From Magnetococcus marinus MC-1 (GTDB taxonomy: Bacteria; Pseudomonadota; Magnetococcia; Magnetococcales; Magnetococcaceae), in assembly GCF_000014865.1 (NCBI RefSeq), contig NC_008576.1:1145501-1209500 (forward strand): a DNA stretch of 64,000 nucleotides. Direction: 5' to 3'. Numbering within the stretch: position 1 is the first letter of the stretch; the number at the start of each line of letters is the position of its first letter. The position numbers and the translations under genes were made by a program. The notes beneath the pieces were generated by a model. That model saw nothing but the letters and a program-made list of their open reading frames with translations. It did no database searches and had not been told where the DNA came from. Shown piece after piece: positions 17,980 to 24,964 of the stretch.

Positions 17980-18193
17980 AATATCGCCGCTGTACCCCTA
18001 CCATATAAACAAAATCGGTCAGGATCGGTTTTATGTCGGTTATGAATTGTTACTGGAGCATGGTGCGTGCCATAATCACGGGGTGAGAAAAGGTGGACGG
18101 GAATGTTTTTTTGTCGCGGAATCCTGTCTAGCCGCTTTCGCGATGGGGTGAACGGCTAAAACAGTGAATCGAGCAAAGAATAAGGGGTGAGAT

Positions 18194-18508
18194 ATGACGT
18201 TCAGTGATTCTGGGGAAATTGTGGTAACCCAAAATGACAGCGAGACGGTAATCCGTGTGCGGGGACGCTTTAATGTGCAGCAACTCTTTGAAGTGAACAA
18301 TATCCGCCCTTCAGATCAGCCCAATCACAGCTATATCATTGATCTGACAGAGACAGAGTTTTTAGACTCTTCGGGTATGGGCATTATTTTGCGACTGCGC
18401 GAACAGGTTTCTGGAACCAAAGAGAATATGGTCATTCGTAATGCCCGCCCAGGTATTCGCCGTCTGTTAGAAACGGTGCAGTTTGACAAGCTGTTCACGG
18501 TTCTTTGA
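18194..18508 (+). CDS. STAS-domain anti-sigma factor antagonist-like protein (first of a pair)
   Basis: A 104-residue single STAS domain. The beta-strand/loop LDSSGMGIILRLREQV (from about residue 57) carries the serine that is phosphorylated in SpoIIAA/RsbV-type proteins. These switch partners by binding anti-sigma kinases or, in other systems, regulate cyclases or lipid asymmetry. A good ribosome site (aaggggtgag) precedes ATG 18194, and a strong terminator follows, so it is its own transcript. The same-length paralogue at 18737 shares the motif block and the C-terminal (R)xLLExxQFxxLF ending. No RsbW-like kinase or PP2C phosphatase gene is nearby, so the partner must be elsewhere. Confidence 0.9.
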   Translation: MTFSDSGEIVVTQNDSETVIRVRGRFNVQQLFEVNNIRPSDQPNHSYIIDLTETEFLDSSGMGIILRLREQVSGTKENMVIRNARPGIRRLLETVQFDKLFTVL

Positions 18509-18542
18509 TGCAGATCAAAAATTGAGGTTGTGGTGGCATGTG

Positions 18543-18578
18543 AAAACGGAATTTCTTTATGGAGTTCCGTTTTTTTTG
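18543..18578 (+). terminator. Rho-independent terminator after the first STAS gene
   Basis: ACGGAA and TTCCGT arms with extra A/T pairing around a TTTATG loop, followed by eight T residues. It isolates the first STAS gene from its paralogue. Confidence 0.85.
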
Positions 18579-18736
18579 CAAAAATACCTGCTGAAACTGG
18601 TAATTTTCAGCTAAACCATGCATGCTTTCACTCCGTGGGCTTTGGATCGTGCCCCAATGCAGAAATGTTAACCCGTAGAGGTCTGTTTTTTTAATCCTGT
18701 AAGAGTGTGGGCTGCTGTAGCGTTGGAGATGAAAGT

Positions 18737-19051
18737 ATGAGTTACATGGAGGATGGTGAGATTGAGATCTCGCAAGGGAAGCAGGAGACGGTGGTTAAAA
18801 TTTTGGTGCGTTTTGCCGCCAAACATATGCACGTTATAGATACCCTAGCACCCGCAACAGATCCGGAGCATCTGTTTGTGATCGACCTGAGCCAAACCCG
18901 CTATTTGGACTCATCAGGATTGGGTTTTCTGCTGCGCTTGCGTGAGCAAGTGAAAGGAACAGCAAAAAATTTGGTGGTCCGTGGGGCCAGCCTGGAGATG
19001 CGCACTCTTTTAGAATCGGCGCAGTTTAATCGCCTGTTCCGCATTGAATAG
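18737..19051 (+). CDS. STAS-domain anti-sigma factor antagonist-like protein (second of a pair)
   Basis: Another 104-residue STAS domain. The phospho-acceptor loop is LDSSGLGFLLRLREQV and the C-terminus reads RTLLESAQFNRLFRIE, clearly paralogous to the upstream protein, while the N-terminal halves diverged (ILVRFAAKHMHVID replaces IRVRGRFNVQQLFE). ATG 18737 is preferred over an in-frame upstream codon at 18707 because ggagatgaaagt lies in front of it and both paralogues then have equal length. It is separately transcribed: a terminator and about 160 bases with a small hairpin (GCTGAAA/TTTCAGC, 18590-18611) lie between them. The gene converges on epmB, four bases away. Confidence 0.9.
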   Translation: MSYMEDGEIEISQGKQETVVKILVRFAAKHMHVIDTLAPATDPEHLFVIDLSQTRYLDSSGLGFLLRLREQVKGTAKNLVVRGASLEMRTLLESAQFNRLFRIE

Positions 19052-19055
19052 GAAC

Positions 19056-19973
19056 TTAAAACCAGTGGATGGGCTCTTTGCCGGGTAGTTCGGGGCGTTC
19101 CCTGACCAGCTTGGGTAGGGCATAACCGGGCAAACACTGGTGCAACTGCCGCATAATCTCCATCGCCCGCTGGGGGCTGACCTCAAAATGGGCGGCTCCT
19201 TGCACGGTGTCCAGAAGATGTAAATAGTAGGGCAGTACGCCCAACCCCACCAAGGCTAGATTCAGTTTGGCCAAGATCTCTGCCGAGTCATTGACGCCAG
19301 CTAATAATACCGACTGATTAAGCACTAAAAACCCCGCCTGACGACACGCCTGTAAAGCCACTTCACTGGCTGGGGTGAGCTCCTGCGCATGGTTGCAATG
19401 GATCACCAAAACCACGGATTTAGCCGTATTTTGTAGTGTTTCAAGCATGGGGATGGTCAGGCGGGAGGGGTCTGCTACGGGTACCCGGCTATGGATGCGG
19501 ATGCGTTGCAGATGGGGTAATTGCGCCAACTGGGTCATCCACCAGTGCCATTTGGGTGCGTTCAGCATGAGCGGATCACCGCCAGATAAAATGATCTCTT
19601 GTAGTGTGTGATCTTGGGCTAAATGGTCAACAAGCTGCTGCTCGGCTTGTGGATCCATAGGGGATGTAATGGCGCCATGGCGGCGGAAACAGTAACGGCA
19701 ATGGACCGGGCAGGCATCGGTCAAATGCAAGAGGGCGCGGCCTTGGTATTTATGCACAAGGCCGGGCATGGGGGAGCTGGCGGCCTCTTGCAAGGGGTCT
19801 GTGGTGTAGTGCGGGGGGTTCTGTAGCTCCTCAGCGGAGGGCCAGAATTGGCGATAGATGGGATCCTGCTCCTGGGGTTGTCGCATGCAATCGGCCATGG
19901 TTGGGGTCAACAGCATGGGAAAACCGCGATGGGCCAGTTGCTGCTGTGGGGTAAGCTGGGGTTCTGCGGGCAT
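19056..19973 (-). CDS. epmB: EF-P beta-lysylation protein EpmB (lysine 2,3-aminomutase)
   Basis: A 305-residue radical SAM protein with the iron-sulfur motif CPVHCRYCFRRHG (about residues 93-105), SAM-binding ILSGGDPL, and the PLP-lysine region LPKLVRERPELPGKEP near the C-terminus. It converts alpha-lysine to (R)-beta-lysine for attachment to elongation factor P. The size (short KamA-like form) and divergent location 208 bases from efp, with epmA directly behind efp, make the EpmB assignment secure versus catabolic lysine aminomutase. The downstream end lies four bases from the convergent STAS gene with no terminator of its own visible. Confidence 0.93.
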   Translation of the reverse strand: MPAEPQLTPQQQLAHRGFPMLLTPTMADCMRQPQEQDPIYRQFWPSAEELQNPPHYTTDPLQEAASSPMPGLVHKYQGRALLHLTDACPVHCRYCFRRHGAITSPMDPQAEQQLVDHLAQDHTLQEIILSGGDPLMLNAPKWHWWMTQLAQLPHLQRIRIHSRVPVADPSRLTIPMLETLQNTAKSVVLVIHCNHAQELTPASEVALQACRQAGFLVLNQSVLLAGVNDSAEILAKLNLALVGLGVLPYYLHLLDTVQGAAHFEVSPQRAMEIMRQLHQCLPGYALPKLVRERPELPGKEPIHWF

Positions 19974-20181
19974 GGTGGCAAACCGGTGATGGGTTGTTGG
20001 GGCGGGCGAGGCTCCCCGTATACCATGGCGGTCAGGTTAGGTCTAGAGTAGGCGGTAAGAAGTGTGGAGAAAGCCGCTTCTTTTGTGGTATACGTATGGG
20101 TTCTTTTGTACAGAAGTGCTTTAATGGGCGCTCTAAACGACGCCCCACCAGATAGGAACGATCTTTCCACAGAGGAAATCC

Positions 20182-20745
20182 ATGTTATCCCATACAGAAA
20201 TGAAGCAAGGTAAACGTGTTCTGATTGATGATCAGCCGTGGATCATCGTGAAGGCCGATTTTGTAAAACCCGGTAAGGGGCAAGCCTTCACCAAGATCAA
20301 GGTTAAAAACTTGATGGATGGTCGGGTTATCGAGCGCACCTTTAAATCCAGCGACAGTGTGGCCAAAGCCGATGTTGTGGATGTGGAGATGCAGTATCTT
20401 TATAACGATGGCGAGCTCTACCACTTTATGAACCCCGCCACCTTTGAACAGGTTGCTTTAAGCGAAAAGCAGGTGGAAGAGTGTAAAAAGTGGCTTAAAG
20501 AGAATGAGGTCTACGAAGTGACGCTGTGGGAAAACCGCGCCATTAACGTGGTGCCGCCCTCCTTTATGATCCTGGAAATTACCGAGTGCGAGCCCGGTGT
20601 ACGGGGTGATACGGTTACAGGGGCAACCAAGCCGGCGGTGGTGGAGAGTGGTGCTTCCATCAAGGTCCCCCTGTTTGTAGAGATTGGCGCACGGGTTAAA
20701 GTGGATACCCGCACCGGCGAGTATATGGAACGGGCCAAAGGTTAA
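20182..20745 (+). CDS. efp: Translation elongation factor P
   Basis: A 187-residue EF-P with three beta domains. The loop FVKPGKGQAF places the modified lysine at residue 32 (Lys34 of the E. coli protein), with the surrounding PGKG conserved as needed by EpmA. TFKSSDSV and YLYNDGELYHFMN are typical domain I-II segments, and the C-terminus ends KVDTRTGEYMERAKG. EF-P relieves ribosome stalling at polyproline stretches, which the Pro-rich kinase and SPOR proteins in this window would need. A ribosome site (agaggaaatcc) precedes the ATG. Three bases separate its stop from epmA, so modification enzyme and substrate are co-expressed. Confidence 0.98.
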   Translation: MLSHTEMKQGKRVLIDDQPWIIVKADFVKPGKGQAFTKIKVKNLMDGRVIERTFKSSDSVAKADVVDVEMQYLYNDGELYHFMNPATFEQVALSEKQVEECKKWLKENEVYEVTLWENRAINVVPPSFMILEITECEPGVRGDTVTGATKPAVVESGASIKVPLFVEIGARVKVDTRTGEYMERAKG

Positions 20746-20748
20746 GCC

Positions 20749-21702
20749 TTGGAGAGCGTGACACAGTGGCGACCGGGTTGCGGTGGTGAACGGTTGCGTC
20801 AGCGTGCCCGGCTTTTGGCGCAACTGCGGGCGCATTTTGCGCGTACCGCTGCGCTGGAGGTCGATCCACCTGCTTTACAGCGTGCCATTGCTCCTGAACA
20901 TCATATCGAGCCCATCCGCTGCTACGATGGCCAACAGCTTTGCTACCTGCATACCTCGCCAGAGAGCTGCATGAAGCGGCTGTTGGCCGCTGGCAGTGGT
21001 GATATCTATTTTCTGGGTAAAGTCTATCGTAGTGAAGAGCAAGGAGAGCACCACAACCACGAGTTCACCCTGTTGGAGTGGTACCGCGTGGGCTGGTCGT
21101 TAGCCCAGTTGCAGGATGAAACCGCTGGCTTGATTGGGGATCTATTGGGTATAAAAGCAGGTTGTGCCATGAGCTATGCCCAAGCCTTTATGCAGGTAGG
21201 TGGGCCAGATCCCCATACGGCCACAATGGCCGAGCTGCTGGCGTGGGCCGAGCAGCGGGCCGTGTCATTGCCAGCCGAACTGGAGCGAGGGGCGTTGCTG
21301 GACTATCTGCAAGCGGTGGTGGTGGAGCCCCAGTTGCCCCATGAGCAGGTGGTGGTGGTTAACGGTTTTCCCGCAGAGCGGGCGGCCATGGCGCAGATTG
21401 ATCCGGGTCCCCCCCCGGTGGCCCAGCGGTTTGAGGTTTACGTCAATGGGGTGGAACTGGCCAATGGTTATCTGGAGCTAACCGACGGGGCTGAACAACG
21501 GCACCGTCTGGAACAGGTCAACGCGCAGCGCCTTGTGCAAGGGTTATCCCCCATTGCTGTGGATCAACGCTTTCTCGCCGCCTTGCAGGCCGGGTTGCCG
21601 GCGGTGAGTGGGGTGGCGCTGGGGGTGGATCGGCTGCTGATGTTACAATGTGGCGCAACCTCTCTGGATGAGGTGATGCCCTTTTCGCAACAGCGGGTCT
21701 AA
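20749..21702 (+). CDS. epmA: EF-P lysine ligase EpmA (PoxA/GenX)
   Basis: A 317-residue protein equal to the catalytic core of class II lysyl-tRNA synthetase without an anticodon-binding domain. Motif 2 is VYRSEE with HNHEFTLLEWYRVG, and motif 3 is SGVALGVDRLLMLQCGA. It activates (R)-beta-lysine and joins it to the EF-P lysine. The frame begins with TTG at 20749; a GTG at 20758 (protein VTQWRPG) is an alternative that better matches the short family N-terminus. Either start is non-ATG. It is cotranscribed with efp. Shortly after its stop begins the structured segment at 21706. Confidence 0.93.
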   Translation: MESVTQWRPGCGGERLRQRARLLAQLRAHFARTAALEVDPPALQRAIAPEHHIEPIRCYDGQQLCYLHTSPESCMKRLLAAGSGDIYFLGKVYRSEEQGEHHNHEFTLLEWYRVGWSLAQLQDETAGLIGDLLGIKAGCAMSYAQAFMQVGGPDPHTATMAELLAWAEQRAVSLPAELERGALLDYLQAVVVEPQLPHEQVVVVNGFPAERAAMAQIDPGPPPVAQRFEVYVNGVELANGYLELTDGAEQRHRLEQVNAQRLVQGLSPIAVDQRFLAALQAGLPAVSGVALGVDRLLMLQCGATSLDEVMPFSQQRV

Positions 21703-21705
21703 GGT

Positions 21706-21875
21706 AGAGCCTGGTAGGTGTGGGGCATGGGTGTGGCGCGTCAGCGGGACAGGATTTTGAACAGGTGATTATGGAGGAAGTCTAATCGCTATGAGCGGCG
21801 ACTTCCCACAGGCTTGACCCTTAGTTCCGTACCTGTTTGATGCCCATGGTGATGGGGCGGCAGGCCACAGGCTTT
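21706..21875 (+). ncRNA. Structured RNA candidate (6S-like size and layout, unproven)
   Basis: The intergenic stretch folds on itself from end to end. AGAGCCTG (21706-21713) pairs with CAGGCTTT (21868-21875) as a closing stem. AACAGGT (21760-21766) pairs with ACCTGTT (21831-21837). GGAAGTC (21776-21782) pairs with GACTTCC (21800-21806) and encloses CGCT-atg-AGCG. A side hairpin CCCAT-ggtg-ATGGG lies on the 3' side (21843-21856). A 170-base closed structure with a small hairpin in the 3' strand of the central loop recalls 6S RNA, but the sequence does not match any RNA I recognise, and it could also be a leader of the downstream thioredoxin-like gene. No clear promoter or U-run terminator is seen. 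Confidence 0.4.
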
Positions 21876-21919
21876 TAATAGGGGTATCGGTTTCACGGGA
21901 TAACGAGGGAGAAACAATC

Positions 21920-22477
21920 ATGGTACTGCTGCATACCCCGCCTGGGGAGTTGGGTGCTCAAGCGGCCCCGTTTGAGCTCACCGGCACCGATGGAAAGATC
22001 CACAGACTGGCTGATTATAACGATGCCAAGGCGCTGGTGCTTATGTTTATCTGCAACCACTGCCCCTATGTGCAAGCGGTGGAAGAGCGCTTAATCCGTC
22101 TGGCCGAGTATCTGGCAACCCGTGAGATTGCGGTGGTGGCCATCAACAGTAATGATGCCATCCGCTACCCGGAAGATCGCTTTGAAAAGATGTGCCAGCG
22201 TGCAGCCGAAAAGCGTTACAGCTTTGATTACCTCTATGACGAAAGCCAGCAGGTCGCCAAAGATTATGGCGCGATCTGTACCCCTGACTTTTTTATCTAC
22301 GATGCCCAGCGCACGCTACGCTATCGCGGGCGACTGGACGACGCCCCGCGCAATCCCGCCCAGGTGACCCGCGAAGAGCTAAAACTGGCGGCGATAGCCA
22401 TTGCCGAGGGGCATAACGTAGAGGTTCAGCACCCTTCCATGGGTTGCAGCATTAAGTGGAAGTCAGAAAATTGCTGA
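21920..22477 (+). CDS. Thioredoxin-fold / AhpC-TSA-like redox protein
   Basis: A 185-residue cytoplasmic protein (no signal peptide) with a thioredoxin fold. The motif ICNHCPYVQ holds two cysteines (residues 45 and 48) in CxxC spacing, and the cis-proline region is GAICTPDFFIYD. This belongs to the peroxiredoxin-like thioredoxin family typified by the CNHCPY motif, common in bacteria and of unproven substrate; reduction of disulfides or peroxides is likely. The ribosome site is agggagaaacaatc before ATG. A strong terminator follows 40 bases downstream. The structured segment at 21706-21875 forms or precedes its leader. Confidence 0.85.
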   Translation: MVLLHTPPGELGAQAAPFELTGTDGKIHRLADYNDAKALVLMFICNHCPYVQAVEERLIRLAEYLATREIAVVAINSNDAIRYPEDRFEKMCQRAAEKRYSFDYLYDESQQVAKDYGAICTPDFFIYDAQRTLRYRGRLDDAPRNPAQVTREELKLAAIAIAEGHNVEVQHPSMGCSIKWKSENC

Positions 22478-22513
22478 GCTGAATAGGCAGCAGGAAAAAC
22501 CGATCCAGGGGAT

Positions 22514-22545
22514 AAAGGGCGTACTTAACGGTACGCCCTTTTTTT
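22514..22545 (+). terminator. Rho-independent terminator
   Basis: GGGCGTAC and GTACGCCC form a perfect eight-pair stem around TTAACG, followed by seven T residues. It ends the thioredoxin-like transcript. Confidence 0.92.
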
Positions 22546-22835
22546 GTAAGCGCGCCGCTTTTTTTTAATTCTAAAAAAAGTGTTGGGGTGGGCTTTTCAG
22601 CAGAAATGTGGGGGCGAGAGGAGAGCATATGTGGCTGATTTATTTTGGATCATGCGCGGCATTGGAAAAGAATGTATTTATATTGATATGTAAAAAATTA
22701 TGGTGCAATGCAAAATATCACAGGTAAGTTACTCATTCTTTACAAATATTACCATTTGCTTATAGACGGAGCTTGCGGAATCCTATATAACATTAAGCAG
22801 GTCCTAATATTGATATTAACAAATGGAGAAACAAA
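22546..22835. other. AT-rich region upstream of a small exported peptide gene
   Basis: Markedly richer in A and T than the neighbourhood (for example 22660-22830). It lies between two terminators and must hold the promoter of the small gene at 22836; TATATA at about 22783-22788 could be its -10. A 65-codon plus-strand frame (22708-22905) lacks a ribosome site and overlaps the better supported peptide. Confidence 0.4.
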
Positions 22836-23000
22836 ATGGCCGCTGCACTACTCATCCTTATGTTCGCTATGGTTCCTACGGTTGCCACCGTTGATTCGGC
22901 AATGAACCCTGTGGATAGTGACAAGAAAGTCGTCGAACAAAGCATTGAGCAACTTCCTTCTGCTGCTGCTCAAAGCTTGAAAAATGGTAAGCAATCCTAA
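22836..23000 (+). CDS. 54-residue peptide with a signal-like N-terminus, unknown
   Basis: A short gene not resembling anything I recognise. ATG 22836 is preceded by atggagaaacaaa, a good ribosome site, and the TAA at 23000 is followed directly by a strong terminator, so the transcription unit is well delimited. The first 19 residues (MAAALLILMFAMVPTVATV) are hydrophobic with small residues at the end, compatible with a signal peptide or a membrane helix; there is no basic N-terminal charge. The remaining 35 residues are polar with several Asp, Lys, Ser and Gln (VDSDKKVVEQSIEQLPSAAA). It could be a secreted or membrane-associated small protein. The surrounding DNA is unusually AT-rich. Confidence 0.6.
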   Translation: MAAALLILMFAMVPTVATVDSAMNPVDSDKKVVEQSIEQLPSAAAQSLKNGKQS

Positions 23001-23001
23001 T

Positions 23002-23045
23002 AAAAAAAGGGGGGAGATGGTCACGCGACGCTCTCCCCCTTTTTT
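23002..23045 (+). terminator. Rho-independent terminator after the small peptide gene
   Basis: AAAAAAGGGGGAGA and TCTCCCCCTTTTTT arms around a 14-base loop. Strong and usable in both directions. Confidence 0.92.
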
Positions 23046-23148
23046 CACGGTCGGTTAAACCGGGCCTGCGGGTCAAGAATGGGTGCCGGTTTTTAGGCTG
23101 CTGGTCATGTTCCCAAGATGGAAGGCCGCTTGTTGAGGGTCGTTCTCC

Positions 23149-23222
23149 TTAGCCCGGATATTTCATGAATCCCAGACGCTCTCGCTTGATCGTCGAAGGG
23201 ATTTATGAAATATCCGGGTTAG
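23149..23222. mobile_element. 66-bp palindromic MITE-like element with TTAG target duplication
   Basis: The segment 23153-23218 has 21-base inverted arms, CCCGGATATTTCAT(G/A)AAT plus CCC, that differ at a single position, around a 24-base centre. Both ends are flanked by TTAG (23149-23152 and 23219-23222), as expected from a four-base target duplication. No coding capacity. The CCCGGAT terminus also appears at 53794 beside the IS1380-like transposase, a family that makes four-base duplications, so the element may be mobilised by a relative of it. It could alternatively be a REP-type palindrome. Confidence 0.6.
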
Positions 23223-23410
23223 CGCTGGCCCTGTTCAGGGCTGCCAAGGCGCTGGTTATCCCCATGTTTGTTCGATTTATGTAGCTGCTTTGCAGGTGGG
23301 TTTAGACGCAACCATTTTGGTGCTGCTTTGTCCCGCCCCCATGCGTGGTTGTTGCGCGAGATGGGCGCGCGCATGTCGGGCGCTTTGTCGCGCACACCGA
23401 TGCCGCGCCT

Positions 23411-24289
23411 TTAACGGGCGATTTTGGTGAGCAGTTCCGTCACAGGGCGGTAGAGATCATCCAGACTGCTCAACATGCTGCGCAGAGAGAGGTTGGGATA
23501 GTGGGCCAGCAGGGCAAATTGGGGGTGGTGCATCTGTACCTGGCCGTCGGGTTGCACCAGTAAGGTGTACGGCAGATGGGCTGCGGGTTTTAAGGTGTGC
23601 TTTTGCCATAATGGCGTGATCAGGTCATCCTTGGCGATGGGCGCAATGCCATACAGGGTGGTGCCCCGCTGGGGCAGGTGCAGCTTGTAGAGCGATTTGG
23701 CCAGGGTATGATACTTTTTAAGACCGGCCTCTACAGCGGCGACGGCGCTGGCGTGGCTGGGGTGTTGGGCAATGGTGGTAAAATCCTCGACACCATAGGC
23801 CAGGGGAAAATAGCGCAGGTCGGCAATGCGCTCGGGGGGGTAGCCCTGTTTGAGCCCATAGGGGGTACCTTGCCCCAAATGAGCCGCCAGATCCGCCGCC
23901 AGTTGTTGCCCGATGGCTGGGCTCATATGGTAGAGATGGGTGCGCCATAGCGGGTTGGCCAATGAAACCACGGCGTGGCGTCCCTCCTGTTGAACCCCCA
24001 CATGTACCACCGCACCAAACAGGGCGACAGGGCTGCTATTGGCCCAGGCTTGCAGCCATTGTGGTTTATAAAAGGCCATAACCCGCAGACCTTTATTGAC
24101 ATCCGCAAAACCTAGGCTGACATAACCTGCACCCGAGAGCGTGCGGGCGATCCGGTTGGCGGCATCACTGACCGATCCATAGGGCTCTTCCAATTTAATA
24201 AAGGGAAACAGCGGCTCGGCGGTCCCAGCCTGCGCGGGGAGCGGAAAGCAGCAAATTAGCAGCGTTAAAAGTGCCCACATGCGTAACAT
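23411..24289 (-). CDS. Exported protein of unknown function
   Basis: From the ATG at 24289 the protein has 292 residues with a signal peptide (MLRMWALLTLLICCFPLPAQ, cleavage after AQA). The chosen start has agggcac upstream; a longer in-frame start at 24349 would put 20 polar residues before the signal. The mature part begins with GTAEPLFPFIKLEEPYGSV and contains two alpha/beta-looking halves, the first with YVSLGFADVNKGLRVMAFYK, the second with YTLLVQPDGQVQMHHPQFAL. I recognise no family; a DUF302-like fold was considered but not supported. It probably acts in the periplasm. It lies nine bases downstream of the cyclic-nucleotide-binding protein gene, so both may share a transcript. Confidence 0.75.
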   Translation of the reverse strand: MLRMWALLTLLICCFPLPAQAGTAEPLFPFIKLEEPYGSVSDAANRIARTLSGAGYVSLGFADVNKGLRVMAFYKPQWLQAWANSSPVALFGAVVHVGVQQEGRHAVVSLANPLWRTHLYHMSPAIGQQLAADLAAHLGQGTPYGLKQGYPPERIADLRYFPLAYGVEDFTTIAQHPSHASAVAAVEAGLKKYHTLAKSLYKLHLPQRGTTLYGIAPIAKDDLITPLWQKHTLKPAAHLPYTLLVQPDGQVQMHHPQFALLAHYPNLSLRSMLSSLDDLYRPVTELLTKIAR

Positions 24290-24358
24290 AATTGTGCCCT
24301 GTTTGGCGTGAGTTTGGGGAAGCTGTGAATCAAAGCAGGGTGTTGCCATAAAACCGCA

Positions 24359-24853
24359 TCAATCGCCCAGTTTGGCTTCGCGCAGGGCATGAACCAAAGT
24401 TGCGTTGATCTGCTTCTGTTTAATCAGGGCATCACGGGTTTCATCATGACGCTTAATTAAAACATGGGCCAATTCATGAACAATCTTTAATTGCAACGCC
24501 GTATCCAGACTACGGATGGTCGCTTCATTGATGCGAAAGGCGGTTAGTTCGGATGTGGCGATCACATGGGCGTTGCGGGGCCGTTGCGCCAACAAAGCCA
24601 TCTCTCCCAGCACAGCACCATCCTCCAGTTCGGCCAAAATGGTGTTGGGGGCGGCGTCACTAACCACTTTGGCGCTGCCCCGTAGTACCACAAATAGGGT
24701 GCCGTCGTTCTCCCCCTCGCGGCAGAGTGACTGGTCCGGGGAAAAGGTGGCAAAGAGGTCGTCCTCTTTATTTAGGAGCATAGTCAACTGTTCGGCGGTG
24801 AACCCCCAAAAAAAGGGGATCTGCTCTAACAGTTTGAGGGAAAGTGTGGCCAT
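24359..24853 (-). CDS. Cyclic nucleotide-binding (CRP-like) domain protein without a DNA-binding domain
   Basis: A 164-residue protein. Residues about 8-125 form a cNMP-binding beta barrel: LCREGENDGTLFVVLRGSAKVV, then the phosphate-binding-cassette-like EDGAVLGEMALLAQRPRNAHVIA. The GEMALL..PRNA pattern has the Glu and the Arg that bind cyclic nucleotide phosphate and ribose in functional domains. After the barrel only a helix and a coiled tail follow (LKIVHELAHVLIKRHDETRD), with no helix-turn-helix, so it is a stand-alone sensor rather than a transcription factor. It precedes the exported unknown protein at a nine-base gap (with a longer gap to that gene's chosen start). Confidence 0.88.
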   Translation of the reverse strand: MATLSLKLLEQIPFFWGFTAEQLTMLLNKEDDLFATFSPDQSLCREGENDGTLFVVLRGSAKVVSDAAPNTILAELEDGAVLGEMALLAQRPRNAHVIATSELTAFRINEATIRSLDTALQLKIVHELAHVLIKRHDETRDALIKQKQINATLVHALREAKLGD

Positions 24854-24964
24854 TATGGTTGTTCCTTGTGGGTAAGCGCTGAGCTCACACCTTAAATCAA
24901 AAGGTGTCTCGTTGGCAAACCCTTAGAAAGGCCCGCAGGGTTTGGGGGTGGTGGCCCAACCGCA

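Noticed and set aside
21706-21875. Cobalamin, c-di-GMP, FMN or TPP riboswitch
   Set aside because: None of the conserved core motifs of these classes is present; kept only as an unclassified structured RNA.
22708-22905. 65-codon frame in the AT-rich region
   Set aside because: No ribosome site; overlaps in another frame the better supported 54-residue gene with site, leader and terminator.
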